From a bacterium (lineage in GTDB: Bacteria; Planctomycetota; Planctomycetia; Pirellulales; Pirellulaceae), in contig JAUIGN010000002.1 of NCBI GenBank assembly GCA_030430075.1, forward strand, positions 186,001 to 250,000: 64,000 bases of DNA, given 5' to 3'. The position numbers and the translations under genes are program-made. Below are positions 1-12,000 of the stretch, piece after piece. The notes beneath the pieces were generated by a model. The model had not been told where the DNA came from, searched no databases, and saw nothing but the letters and a program-made list of their open reading frames with translations. Each line of letters opens with the position of its first letter. The stretch's first letter is position 1.

Positions 1-3000
1 GGGCAACGTCGTCTGGTACGGTATCTCCGCCCTGTCTGCCAATAGCCGTTCAATCCGCACGGCATCGGCGATCACAATTTCCTGCGGTCCGCCGGCCGTG
101 TCGAGCAGCTCGACGGTCAAGCGACAGCCGGCGGTCGGATCACAATTGGACAACGTGTAGGGGCCGCCCAAATCGACCCACTCGGCCGCCTGAGCAACAA
201 ATCCGCCCAACGCCAGCGGCGTCATCGTCTGATCGATCGTGACGGCGCCAAGCTGGCCGGCCTGGCTGGAAACCAGGAACGGGGCGGCTGTGGATCCGGC
301 ATTCCCAGGCTCGGCTTTATAGCTGGTGGAAACCCGGTAGGTGCCGCTGGGTAGGTGGTCGAACGTCCAGATCGCACGTTCTCCGTCTCCATCGCCGGGC
401 GTCCACCGGTCATCACCTTGAAAACCGTCACTGTTGGGCCCCAGCCAGTCGGCGCCGACCAGCATGAACTGCGGATCGCCGTTGTCCACAATCGAGTGGT
501 TAGCAACCACGCCGCGGATCTGCACGGTGAATGGGTCATAGGACGCGCCCGGATCGTCGTCCGGAAGCGGATTCACGCCGGCACCCATCTTGGTGGCAAA
601 GCCTTCGTCAACATCATTGCTGAAGATCCGCAACTCGACCGGGAAATCCCCGTGACCGTCGCGGCTTGCATCACCCGGGAAGGGGTCGGTGAGGGCATCG
701 AGCGTCACGCTGAACGTGTACGTCCGCCCGGGAAGCACGATGACCGGCATGGCGAAGGAAGGCAATGCGCCGGGAAGGCTCAGTGAGACGTTCGGAGGCA
801 CCGCAACTGGATTCGGTTCGCCGGGCACGGTGAGGTCCACATCGTAGATCTCCAACGGCAGGTCACCGTCGTTGGTAATAACGAAACTCCGCGACAGCGG
901 ATCCCCGACCGAAGTCACCATGTCGACGGTACTGCCCCCGTCTGTCATCGCCTCGTTTCCCTGGCGGAGAGTCAACTCCGGTCCGTCTGAAATGCGTTCG
1001 ATGCGGATCGCATCAGCCAGTACCTGACCATTGGCTACATCGCTCAAACGAACCGCCAGGGTGTGGCTGGTGATACGAAAGAAGCCCAACTGTTCCCAAC
1101 GCGCACCGGCGTCCTCGAAGTCATTCGGAGCCAACTGCTGGTTGACATCGGCTGTGGCCAGCTTGAAGGCGTCGTCGAAGACCGTGAACGGCGCGTCCGT
1201 GGCGATCGTCTGGTCGATCGGGTGCGAAGGGGGTGACGGCCAGGTGGCGGCCACCCGATAGGTGCCGGGCTGAATTCCCTCGAAGGTCCAAGTGGTCGTG
1301 TTGGGCCCCGGCGGTATCGCCTGGTAGTGCCACAGGTAGTCGCCGGCGAATCCGGCTGCACCCAGCTCCTGATTCCAATGGGAGAAATGGCTGATATTGT
1401 CCACCGCCGTCGTTGGCGACGCGTGAAACGTGTCGTCGCCGTCGTCGAGGATTCTGGGCGGCTGATTCGCGGCAATCAGCGTTTCGATGCTCTGGTACGT
1501 CGCCCCCCCAAGACCTTCTGCCGAAATCGAAAACCCTGTATCGCGCACCGGCCGTCCAAACGATTCGAAGAACAGGCGATCACCGGGCGGAATCGGTTGT
1601 CCTGGATCTGGAGCGTGGCCATCATCGGGACCGCCGACGAAAGGGTCATTGCCGTGCACGTTGCGAGCAACCGGCGACCCGTTCGCCGGGACGTTGCCGC
1701 CGACGACCAGCGGATCGATGTAGAGATTGTCATTGAACTGACTACCGACCACGTTTTCAAACATGCTGGGGCTGGTCGCCGCGTGTTCCCCGCGACGGGC
1801 CAAGGTGACGTGCTGGCCGCCGGCAATCCCGCCGAAAATGTCCATCGGCTTGTCGAGCAGGTCCATGTCGATCATCGACGGCGCATCCGCAAACCGCAGA
1901 TCGACCGTATCGTTGCCGTTCAGATCGGTCAGCGTATCGTTGCTGGCCCCCGTGCCGTCCGCGGCCGCCCCTGGTTCCAGGCGAAAGACGTCGTCTCCGG
2001 AAACAAGTGCTCCGGCAACGTCGGCGACACCACCGTCCAATACGTCATTGCCCGGACCGTCGCCCAGGAGGTTGGCATCCTGGTCACCGACGATCGAGTC
2101 GTCGCCGCTGCCACCAAAGACGTTCTCGATACTGCTGCCATCTAAGGGACCGCCGGTACCCGCCATCAGGCCGGGCCCCGAGCCTCCGGTATTGATGAAG
2201 GCCGCCAGACCGGCCGACAAGTCGACCTGCACGGCGACCAGTGAGTCGCGGTAGTCAAGGCTGTCGCCGTTGACGTCATGCCCCCGGCCGTCAATCGTTC
2301 CGCTCAACGTCGCTCCATTCCGCACGTCGAAGCGGTCGTCACGCGTTTCCGCTCCAACCAGGTGCTCAAAGCCGGTGAATGCCAGATCCTGCTCGCCCGC
2401 CGCGTTCGGCATGATTGGATCCGGCTGTGGAGGAACCGGGGCGAATAGTGGATCGTCCTGGCTGCGGCCGATTCGAGTCGCATTGCCCGTCAAGCCGAGA
2501 TCCGCTTCGTCAGCAATCAGCACACCGGTATTGGCCGCCAGGTTCGGCAACACCAGGCCGGTGACACCAAACGGGCCGAAGGCGGGATCAGGCAGCGCCG
2601 GTAGACCGGCACCGCTGCGGTCGCCGACCCGCCCGCCCAAGTCCCAGTGCGTCCGCAGGTCGGCATCCATCTGCAGCGTATCCGCCGCGTCCGTCCCGCG
2701 GATCGCATCGATGTTGTCAAAGTCATCGCCGGTGGCCGCAATCGTGGCCTGGGAAATGGTGTCCGCCTGATCGCCCCGGTAACCATCACCGGGCAGGGTC
2801 GACAGGCCGGTCACATGCACCGCCAGCGGTCCTGTCATCGCCGACCAGTCGATCAGGTCATCTCCCGATCCACCGTCGATGAAGCCAGTCAGCACGGCGC
2901 CGTCAGTGAACACGAACAAGTCGTTTTCCTCGTTGCCGTTGAGCCGCGTCTGGACGGTGGCCGGCGTACTCTGCATGACGTTCACCGTGTCATCGCCGAC

Positions 3001-6000
3001 CATCTCGTGATTCTCCAAGGAGATATGCAGCGTGTATGCGTCCCCCGGTGCGATTGGCGTCCCGGCAACCTGCCCTTGGTTGTCGAACGAATCGAACTTA
3101 CCGACGCCGATCACATACACGCCCGGTCCCGCGAACGCGGTCGTGTCGATCAGACTGCTGCCGCTGGCGACGAGGTTGCCGGCCGCATCGTAGAGAAAGA
3201 GCTCACTGGAGAAATTCGCACCGTCAATGTCGAAAATGGCCCGATCGCCGGCATTCGCCACGGTGAAGGAAAAGTAGTCAAAGCTTCCATCGCCGTCCCC
3301 CACGATGCTGATATGAGGCACCGTCGTCGAATCGACGATCGCGCCGTCCGCATTCAGATTCCAGCCGGCCGCGTCAACATCCTGAGTTCCCCGCACGATG
3401 TTCGGGTTCGGACCGGGCAGCGAGGGTGGCGGTGTCGAGTCATTCGGCTCGATTTCCAGCAGCCACTGAATCGGGTGATTGGGTTCCGCTTCGGCGATCG
3501 GATCGGCCCCGCCAATGGACGACTTCCCCGACACAGAGACATGCAGTTCGTAGGCGTCACCGAGTGCCGGCGCGACACCGGTGATGACGCCACAGTCATC
3601 AAACGCCCCGTGCTTTCCGACGCCGATCACGTAGGTGCCTGCGGCCGGGAACGTAAAGTCAATCAAGGAGTCGACCGTGGTCGGTCCGCCGTCGCCCGTG
3701 TCGGCAGGCAGGTGATCGTCACGTTGCGCCAACAGGTTGCCGGCCGAATCATACAAGAATAGTTCGGCGTCGAAATTCTGGCCGTCGATGTCAAAGATGC
3801 CCCGCTCGCCGGCACCTGCAGTGAACGAGTAATAGTCGAACGAACCGTCACCGGTCCCACTCACCGTGACATGCGGAATCGTCGTCGCCTCAATAATGTC
3901 AGGATTGGGCCCCGTATTCCATCCACCTCCGTCAATGTTCTGCGCGGTGTCCGTAAGGACGGGAGGTGCGGTCTGGACACCGTGACTCGTGACCGAAACA
4001 TGCAACGCGTAGCTGTCCGTCGCTGAGGGCGGCGTTCCAACCAGGAAGCCGCCGTTATTCGACGAAGCCGCCGTCCCCACGGCCAGGACAAATGTCCCCG
4101 AACCGGGAAACGTGAAATCGATCAGCGACGGGTCGGGCGTCGTCAGCAGGTTGCCGTCCGCGTCGAACACATAGAGCAGCGGCGAGAAGGTTTCGTTGGC
4201 GATCGCCACGATCCCGCGGTCGCCGAAATTCGCGGTGAACGCATAGTAATCGAAGGTGCCGTCGCCGACGCCGCTGCCCGGATCGACGACCGTCACGTGA
4301 GGCACCGTGGTTGAATCCAGGATCGCCGGATGGTGCTCGAGGCTCCATGGCCCCAGGTCGATATTCTGCGCTCCCGCGGAAATGTTCGGGTTCGGCGGCG
4401 GGGGAGCGGTCCCGTTGTTGAGCTCAACTTCGGAAACGGGATTGCGGCCGTCGCCATTGACGGTCATTTCGGTCAGCCCAGCCGCCGCCGTGCCATAGTT
4501 GACGTTGATCGTGTCAGCGCCGGCCGTTCCGTTAACCGTGACCGCGGTCTTGTTTGCAAAGCGAATCAGTTCGTAGGGTGCCGCCGGAACGCCGAAGTTC
4601 ACCTCGACCGTCGGGGCACCCTGAAACATGGGCCCATCGATCACGTTGATGGTATCGTTCCCAGGTGAGGCGTTCACTTCCAAACTGCCAACCGTCACGT
4701 TGTCGGCGATCGGCTCCAACCCGGTAAATGTGATCGTCTGCGTGTTCACCCCGTTTGTCGTGCTGACCGTGCCGTTTTGGCTCCCGGGCCCCACGCTATA
4801 CGTCTCCGAGTATGATGTGCCACCGCCGCCAATCAGTTCCAGCGCATCGTCATCCGGGCCGCCGTGGTAGACAATCGGCACGTGCAGCGACGTCACGGGG
4901 CTGACGGGTGAGAACACCATGCCGGTCGGGTTGGCAATCCGCAGAAGGTCGTTGCCGGCCAGGCTATCGAAGGCCAGACCGGCGATGTTGAGGAAATTCA
5001 CCGTCGGCCCGACGACACCGTCGGTCGTCAGCACATAGTTGCCGCTGCTGGCCGTCACCGCCGTTACGGCGAGCACATCGTCCAATCCGGTGCCGGTGAC
5101 GGTAACATCGGCGCCGCTGAGCGTAATCGTCTCGATGCCCGTGTAGTTAACGTCCAACACGCCGCTCCCGGCGATCCGGAACCCGTCATCTGCGGCCGTC
5201 CCCCCCAGGGCGTTGTAGATCATGTGATCACCGGGAGATGCCGGTGCGGTCGGCGAACCGCCGTTGATCGTCATCGTGGTCCCGACCGCGGGCGTGACGT
5301 GGAACGTGTCGCTGCCGGCGAAACCGTTGACGACCAATTGTTCCAGATTACCGTCAACGTGAATCGTTTCCGTCGCCTGACGCGTCACGGTCGTCGCGGT
5401 GATCGCGAACAGATCGCCCAGGGTCGCCCCGCCGTCAATTGTCGCGACGTCGCTGCCGCCGTGCCCCGAGTCGCGAATCACGATCGCGGATTGAATCGCG
5501 GCACCCGGGGTATCTCCCAACGTGATCGCCACCTGGTCATCACCCTGCTGGCCGTCCAGAAAGACGTCCCCGGCGGCAGTCGTTTCCACATCAATCGCAT
5601 CGTTGCTCTTGCCGCTGCGAATGGCAATCGAGCTTGTCGACGACAGGTCTGGATGCACCACGATCAGGTCGGAATCGCGGCCGGTAAAGACCGACGCGGG
5701 TCCGAAGAGGGCCGCCTCGAGCTGCACGTGCGCACCCGCGGCGTCGGCATCTCCCGGGACGGGATCGGCGTTCAATTCGACGGCCACCGGAGCACTGACC
5801 GTGGCCCCGGCCTGCAGCGTCAAGTCGTCACCTGCCGTGATCTGTACCTTGCCGGCGACCGAAATCACGCTCGCCCCGGTGGCCACCAGGACATCGTCGC
5901 CCGCCGCGGCCGTCTCCGTCGCCGTGAGCTGGATCGTGTTGCCGGCCGTCACATCGGCGTTGACCGTCAAGGCACCAACGCTGGTGACCGCGACCCAGCC

Positions 6001-9000
6001 CGTTCCTCCCGCGACGGCTGCCGTGCCATCACTGTCCCCGTCGGCAAGTGTCACCACACCGCCCGCATACAGGTCGATCGGCCCCTGGTCGGTCGTCTCC
6101 AGGTCCGCCAGGGAGGAGGCCGCGACGGGCGATGTGGTCGAGTCAAACGTGACGCGGCTCCCGGCGATTGCGCCGCTGGCGGCGACCGTCACCTCGTCCG
6201 CTTCGCGCACATGGATCGCGTCGGCGGCAGCAACAGCCAGCGTCGACACGGCGGTGTCAATCGCCAATTCGTTGTTCCCTGGCTTTGTGTTGCTGTCGTC
6301 CGAGTCGCCAACCTGTCCATTGCCATCGTCGTCCGAATCGGCAACCAGCCGCAATCGATCGGCCTGCACGTTGACCGCGAGACTTGCATCGCTGTCCAGG
6401 ATGCTGCCTTCCGCTTCCAGGCTCACACTGCCGGTGCCGGCAGCGACGGTGCTTAACCAAAGATCGCTTTCACCCGTCGCCGCCACCAGCACATTGCCGC
6501 CACTGCTGCTGATCGTCGCGGCAACCGCCATTCGGACGCCGTCGTTCGGCGAGCCGTCGACGGTGCCGTTGGCAGCCTCCACGTAGACCGTCCCGCCAGT
6601 GGTCGCAATGTCGGCGTTCTGCTGGACGTCGTCCCCGGCAACGACGGACACGTGCCCCGTGCCGCTCGAGACGCCGGCGTTCAAGACGACGTCACCGGCC
6701 GCGCCCGCTGCTTCGACCAAGACGAGCCCCGCAGCGCCCGCCGATACCGGATCCAGGACGGTCAGGGGCCCCGCAACGGTGGTCAGACCGATGGGCCCAT
6801 CCGCCGTCGTCACACCGGTCGTTGCCGGAAAACAGGACGCCCCCGCACCGACGGTGCCGACTTCAAAGCCGCCCGCATCATCCAGTTCGATCAACCCAGC
6901 GCCCGTCGAGGCCGCTGCGAACTGGCCGCTGATCTGATTCTGCAAGGTGTTCAGATCGATGTTGCCCGACGCACGTACGCCCAGGTTTGCGACGGTGATC
7001 ACGCCCGTTCCAGATTGGACGATGTCACCACTTCCCGTCTGCAATCGTACCGTGGCACCTGCAGCGTTGATCGGTGTCCCGACATTCAACGTCCCCGCAG
7101 TAAGACACAACTCGATGTCGCCGCCTGCCGTAATCCCGGTCGCCCCGGCGAAACAATCGGTCGCTGCCACGGTCCCGATGGTGAAGCCGTCGAGCTCCGC
7201 GAAGTAAAGCGACAAGCCGGCCTGGGCGGCAAACGTATCGACGTTGTTCGTGGCGGTCCCCAGTTCGATCGCACCTGTCGCAATCACTCCCAGCGCATCA
7301 GCCACAATCTCTGCCCCGCCCGACTCGAAAACATCACCGGCAACCGCCTGCAACCGCACGACCCCGGTCCCGGCCGCGATGTTCTGTGCGACGTCAATCG
7401 AGGTTGCGCACAGGGTGACATCGTCATTGGTCGTGACAATTCCAGTGGTGGCCACCGTACCCACCGTCAGCTCCGTCGCATCCCGGTACGAGACGCTGCC
7501 GTCGGTGCTGGCGGCAATTGTAGCGACGTCGTTGTTCGGGCTCTGAAAGAGATCAAACGATCCGCCCGCCGACACACTCAATAGCTGCAACTGAACCGCG
7601 GTAACCATTCCCCCGGCAGACTGCAGGGCCTGGCCGGCCGCGGTATGAAGATTGACGGTGATCGTCCCATTGACGGCCGAAATGGTTCCATCCAGCGTCT
7701 GCTGCCCGAGCGTATCGGCATCCGCGACGCCCGAGTTGAAGGTCACGTCACCGCTGTCTGCCTGGACGACAGCGACCGCTCCCCCCCCGCTGATCACAAT
7801 ATTGTCGCCGGCGTTGAAGATTACGTCGCCGGCGGTCGAGCGAACGGTGACTGCCGCGTTCACGGTGATATCGTCGCCCGCTCCTACGGACTCGACCGCG
7901 TTCGCCGTGACCGTTCCCCCACTGGTCGTGTCATGCGCGAACACGATGGGGCTGGCGGCAGTCAGGATCGTCGCGCCCGGTCCGCGGTTGTCGGACCGAG
8001 TAAGCGTGGCAACGTTGCCAATCGTGAGGCTGCCCGTATTCTGAATCTCGACATTTCCCGTCGTGCGGTTGTCAAAGGCAAGCGTGGCAATGGCCGTCTC
8101 CAGCGCATCACCGTCACCGATCCCGGCCGCCGCAATCAACTCTGCCGTGGCCGATCGAATGTCCAAATGGTCCGCACCACCGTCAATGATCCCGCCCGCG
8201 ACCGCCAGGATTTGGATTTCGCCCGTCGTAAGCAAGCCTCCCAACGTCACATTCACATCGGCGTCGACATCGATCAGACCGCCGCCGGCGTCGATCAACG
8301 CCCCGTCTGCCATCAGGACACTTGCCGTGCCGCCGTCATTTTCCGCATCGATGGTGACCATCCCGCTGGCGGACGTGACGTCGCCGCCGGCTCCAAACTG
8401 AATGTCGTCCAGCGTCGACCCGCCGTCCTCGGATCGGATGATCACATCGCCGCCGGCACTACTGAGAGGTGAATCGATCTGCACTCCGGCGTCGCCGCCG
8501 TCCCCTGTCCCCGTGATCGTGATCCGGCCGCTGCCGGTGGCCTGGATGGCCAGCGGGATGCCGGCCGCAATGTCGACCCCGTCGCCGGCCACGCCACCGC
8601 CGTCCGTTGTCCCGGTGATGGTGATGTCGCCGTCCGCGGCCATGATGCGAGCATCGGCGCCACCGATGGCGACGCCCTCGGCCGAACTGCCATGGGCGCC
8701 GGTCGTAATGCCGAGAATTGAAATCGACCCGCTCCCGGTCGTCGTCACATCCGCCTGGCTGATCTCCACGCCGTCGTCTCCCGCGGTCGTTCCCACGATC
8801 TGAATCGGACCCGCGGAAGTGATGGTGGCGGTCGGTGCGGAGAGAATGACGCCGTCCGACGATGGGGTGGTTCCCGTGCTGCTGCCGGTGATGGTGATCG
8901 AGCCGCTGCCGGTGGCCGTTACATCCGCGGCGGCAATCGAGACGCCATACCGGTCCGCCGTCTCACCCGTGATCGTGATCGGGGCTTCGGCCTGAATCAG

Positions 9001-12000
9001 CGTCGTGGCACCAAAGATACTGATGCCCTCCGAACCGCCGCCGGTCGCAGTACTGGTTCCATCGATCTCGATCGTCCCAGCGCCCGTGGCTGCCACCGTC
9101 GTCGCACTGATCTTGACGCCCTCGGCAAATGCGCTGGATCCGATAATGGAGATCGGCGCACCGTCGGTTGTCACCCCGCTGCTTGCCAACTGAGTGCCGT
9201 CCGAATTCACCCCGGTACCCGCCCTGCCCTGCAGGCTGATCGTCGCGGCGGCCGCGGTGGACGAGATCGAACTGGAGTTGATCAATTGAACGCCGTGGTT
9301 GGCCGTCCCCGTGCTGCCCCCGGTCCCGTCGAGCGAAATCGTGCCGGATGTTGACATGATGTCGGCGCCATTCAAGCGAATGCCGATGAACATCCCGGTC
9401 GCCGAGGCGGTCGGGTTGGCGTCGAGCGTTGTCGGGCCGTCGACCGCCGTGATGCTCGAACCAGGGTTCATCGCAATCGACCTCGCCGCATCTGCGTCGA
9501 TTGCCCCGCCCCCGTCGGTGGCGACCGCGGCGCTGATGATCATGTCGGTCCCCGCATTCAGGTCGATGTTGCCGTCGCCGTCGGCGGGTGCCGCGTCGCC
9601 ACCCGTCACCGTGACGTCCGCATTGATGCGCAGATGGTCATCCACACCGCCGTCTGCCGTCGCCGTTAGCGTAATGTTGCCGCCGTCGTCGTTGCGGACA
9701 GCTTGATTCACAGTCAGCGGACTGTCGGCAACGATGGTAATGTGGTCCGCTCGCGAATTGTCCGCCGGGTTCAGGTCCGTGACGCGGACACCCGCCAGCC
9801 CGTCCACGACGCCGATGACAAGCGGTCCGTCGTTGCCCACATGGATGTCGCCAGAGTCGGTGACTGCGGCCAGCGTGCCGGTAACCGTTTCCAGACCATC
9901 CGCCTCGTCGCCAATGCCAGTCGCGGCGCGAAGCGCGGTGGACGTCGCCACAATGTTCGTCACGCCGCCATTGTCGTCGGAAATCAATCCGGCCGCCGCA
10001 ATCACGGCGGTCGTGCCGGCAGTTACCAAACCGGCCAGCATCACGTCGCCGCTCGTCGTCGTCGTCACCGTCACCGCCGCCGAGATCGCGGTTACCGGTT
10101 CAACCACCGTGAGGCTGCCCCCATCGGTGATCAAGTCGATGGCCCCGTTAGCGGCCGACACCCCGGAAATCGCCGGCGCAAAGCAGCTTGCGGATCCGAT
10201 CGAACCGACCGTGAACCCGCCCACATCGGATAGCTCGACAACCCCAGCCGACGTCGACGCAGCCGCAAAGTTGCCGGTAATCTGGTTCGGTGCCGCATTC
10301 AAGTCGATGTTGCCGCCGGCACGCACCCCCAGGTTGGCCGCCGTGATGACACCGGCCGCCGCTTGGGTAATCTGACCGCCGCCGGTCTGCAACCGGACGG
10401 TGTTGCCGACCGCCTGCAGGGGCGAGTTCACCGCCAGGTCGCCGGCCGCCAGGCAAAGGGCGACATCGCCTCCCGCTGAGATGCCAACCGCTCCGTTAAA
10501 ACAACCTTCCGCCGCCACGGCGCCGGTCGCGAAGCCGTCGGCGTCAGCGAACTGCAAGGTCAGACCGGCACTTGCCGCCAACGTGTCGACGTCATTCGTC
10601 GGCGAAGGCAAGTCAATACTGCCGCCTGCGATCAGGCCGAGTGCCATCGCGGTCACGGCGCCGCCGGACTGGCTGATGCTGCCGGTGGCCTGCAATCGAA
10701 CCACGCCGCCGCCAACCGAGAGAGGCTCGGTCAACAACATCTCCGTCGCACACAGGGTCACGTTGTCATCGGTCGTGGCGATCCCGGCCGTCGCAACGGT
10801 TCCGACGGTCAACGCGGAAGCATCCCGGTAGGCAATGCTGCCGGACGTGTTACCGGCGATCGTCACCACATCGTTCGCAGCGCTTTGATCGAGGACAAAC
10901 GCGCCGCCGCCCGGGCCGCCGGCAAGCTGCAAGCCGACGGCCATGATGGTCCCGCTTGCCGCTTGCATGGCGGGACCAACCTCGGCATTCAGGTTCAAGG
11001 TCACGGTGCCGGCCGGCGCACGGACCATCCCATTCAGCGCCTGTTGCCCCAGGTCGTCTGCATCGGCGACTCCCGAATTCAGCGTCACGTCTCCCACGTC
11101 CGCCAGGACCGTGCCGACGGGGCCCGCCCCCGCCACGACAAGATCATCGCCAGCGTTGAGCACCACGTTGCCGCCCGTCGAGCGAACCGTAACGCCCGCT
11201 TGGACCGTGACGTCGTCGCCCGGCCCCACGGACTCCGAGGCGTTCGCCGTCAGCGTCCCCCCACTGGTCACATTGTGCCCGAAGGTGACGGGACTGCTGG
11301 CCGTCAGAATGGTGACTCCCGTTCCGACGTTGGCCGAACCGGCAAGGGTGTGCACATCATCGATCGTCAGGGGCCCTGCATTGACGACCTGAACATTCCC
11401 GCTGGTCGTATTGTGGAACGCCAACGTCCCCACGGTTGTCTCCACCGGGTTGGCGCCGCCGATGCCCGTGGCGGCAATCAGTTGGGCCCTGGTCGCCACG
11501 ACCTCGATGTGTGCATTGCCACCGTCGACGATCTGGCCGGCGGCCGAAACGACGCGCACCTCGTCACTGGTCGAGAGGCCGCCCAGCGTCACATTCGAAT
11601 CGGCATTCACATCAATCCGCCCCGTGCCGGCGTCGATCAACGTCCCATTGACCATGACCAGGCGACCGGTGTTGCCTGCATTCTCTGCATCAATCGTCAC
11701 GATGCCGCTGTCCGACGTGATGTCGCCCGCAGCTCCTAGCTGAATGTCATCAAAGGCTGCGTCGCCGTCCTCGGCCCGGATGGTGACCGCGCCGGCCCCG
11801 CTCCGGATCGGCGAATCGATCTGCACCCCCGCATCGGTCCCGTCACCAACACCGGTAATCGTGATCGTCGCCGCGCCCGTCGCACGGATCGGTAGTGTGA
11901 TGCCGGCGGCAATTCGCACACCATCACCGGCCGTGCCGCCACCCGCCGTTGTCCCCGTAATCGCTATGGCGCCGTCGGCCGCAGCAACTTGCGCGGTGGG

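Noticed and set aside
5224..6586. Two long plus-strand open frames (410 and 354 codons)
   Set aside because: They are antisense to the giant minus-strand protein. Their products are low-complexity and show no domain; long GC-rich coding genes leave such open antisense frames.
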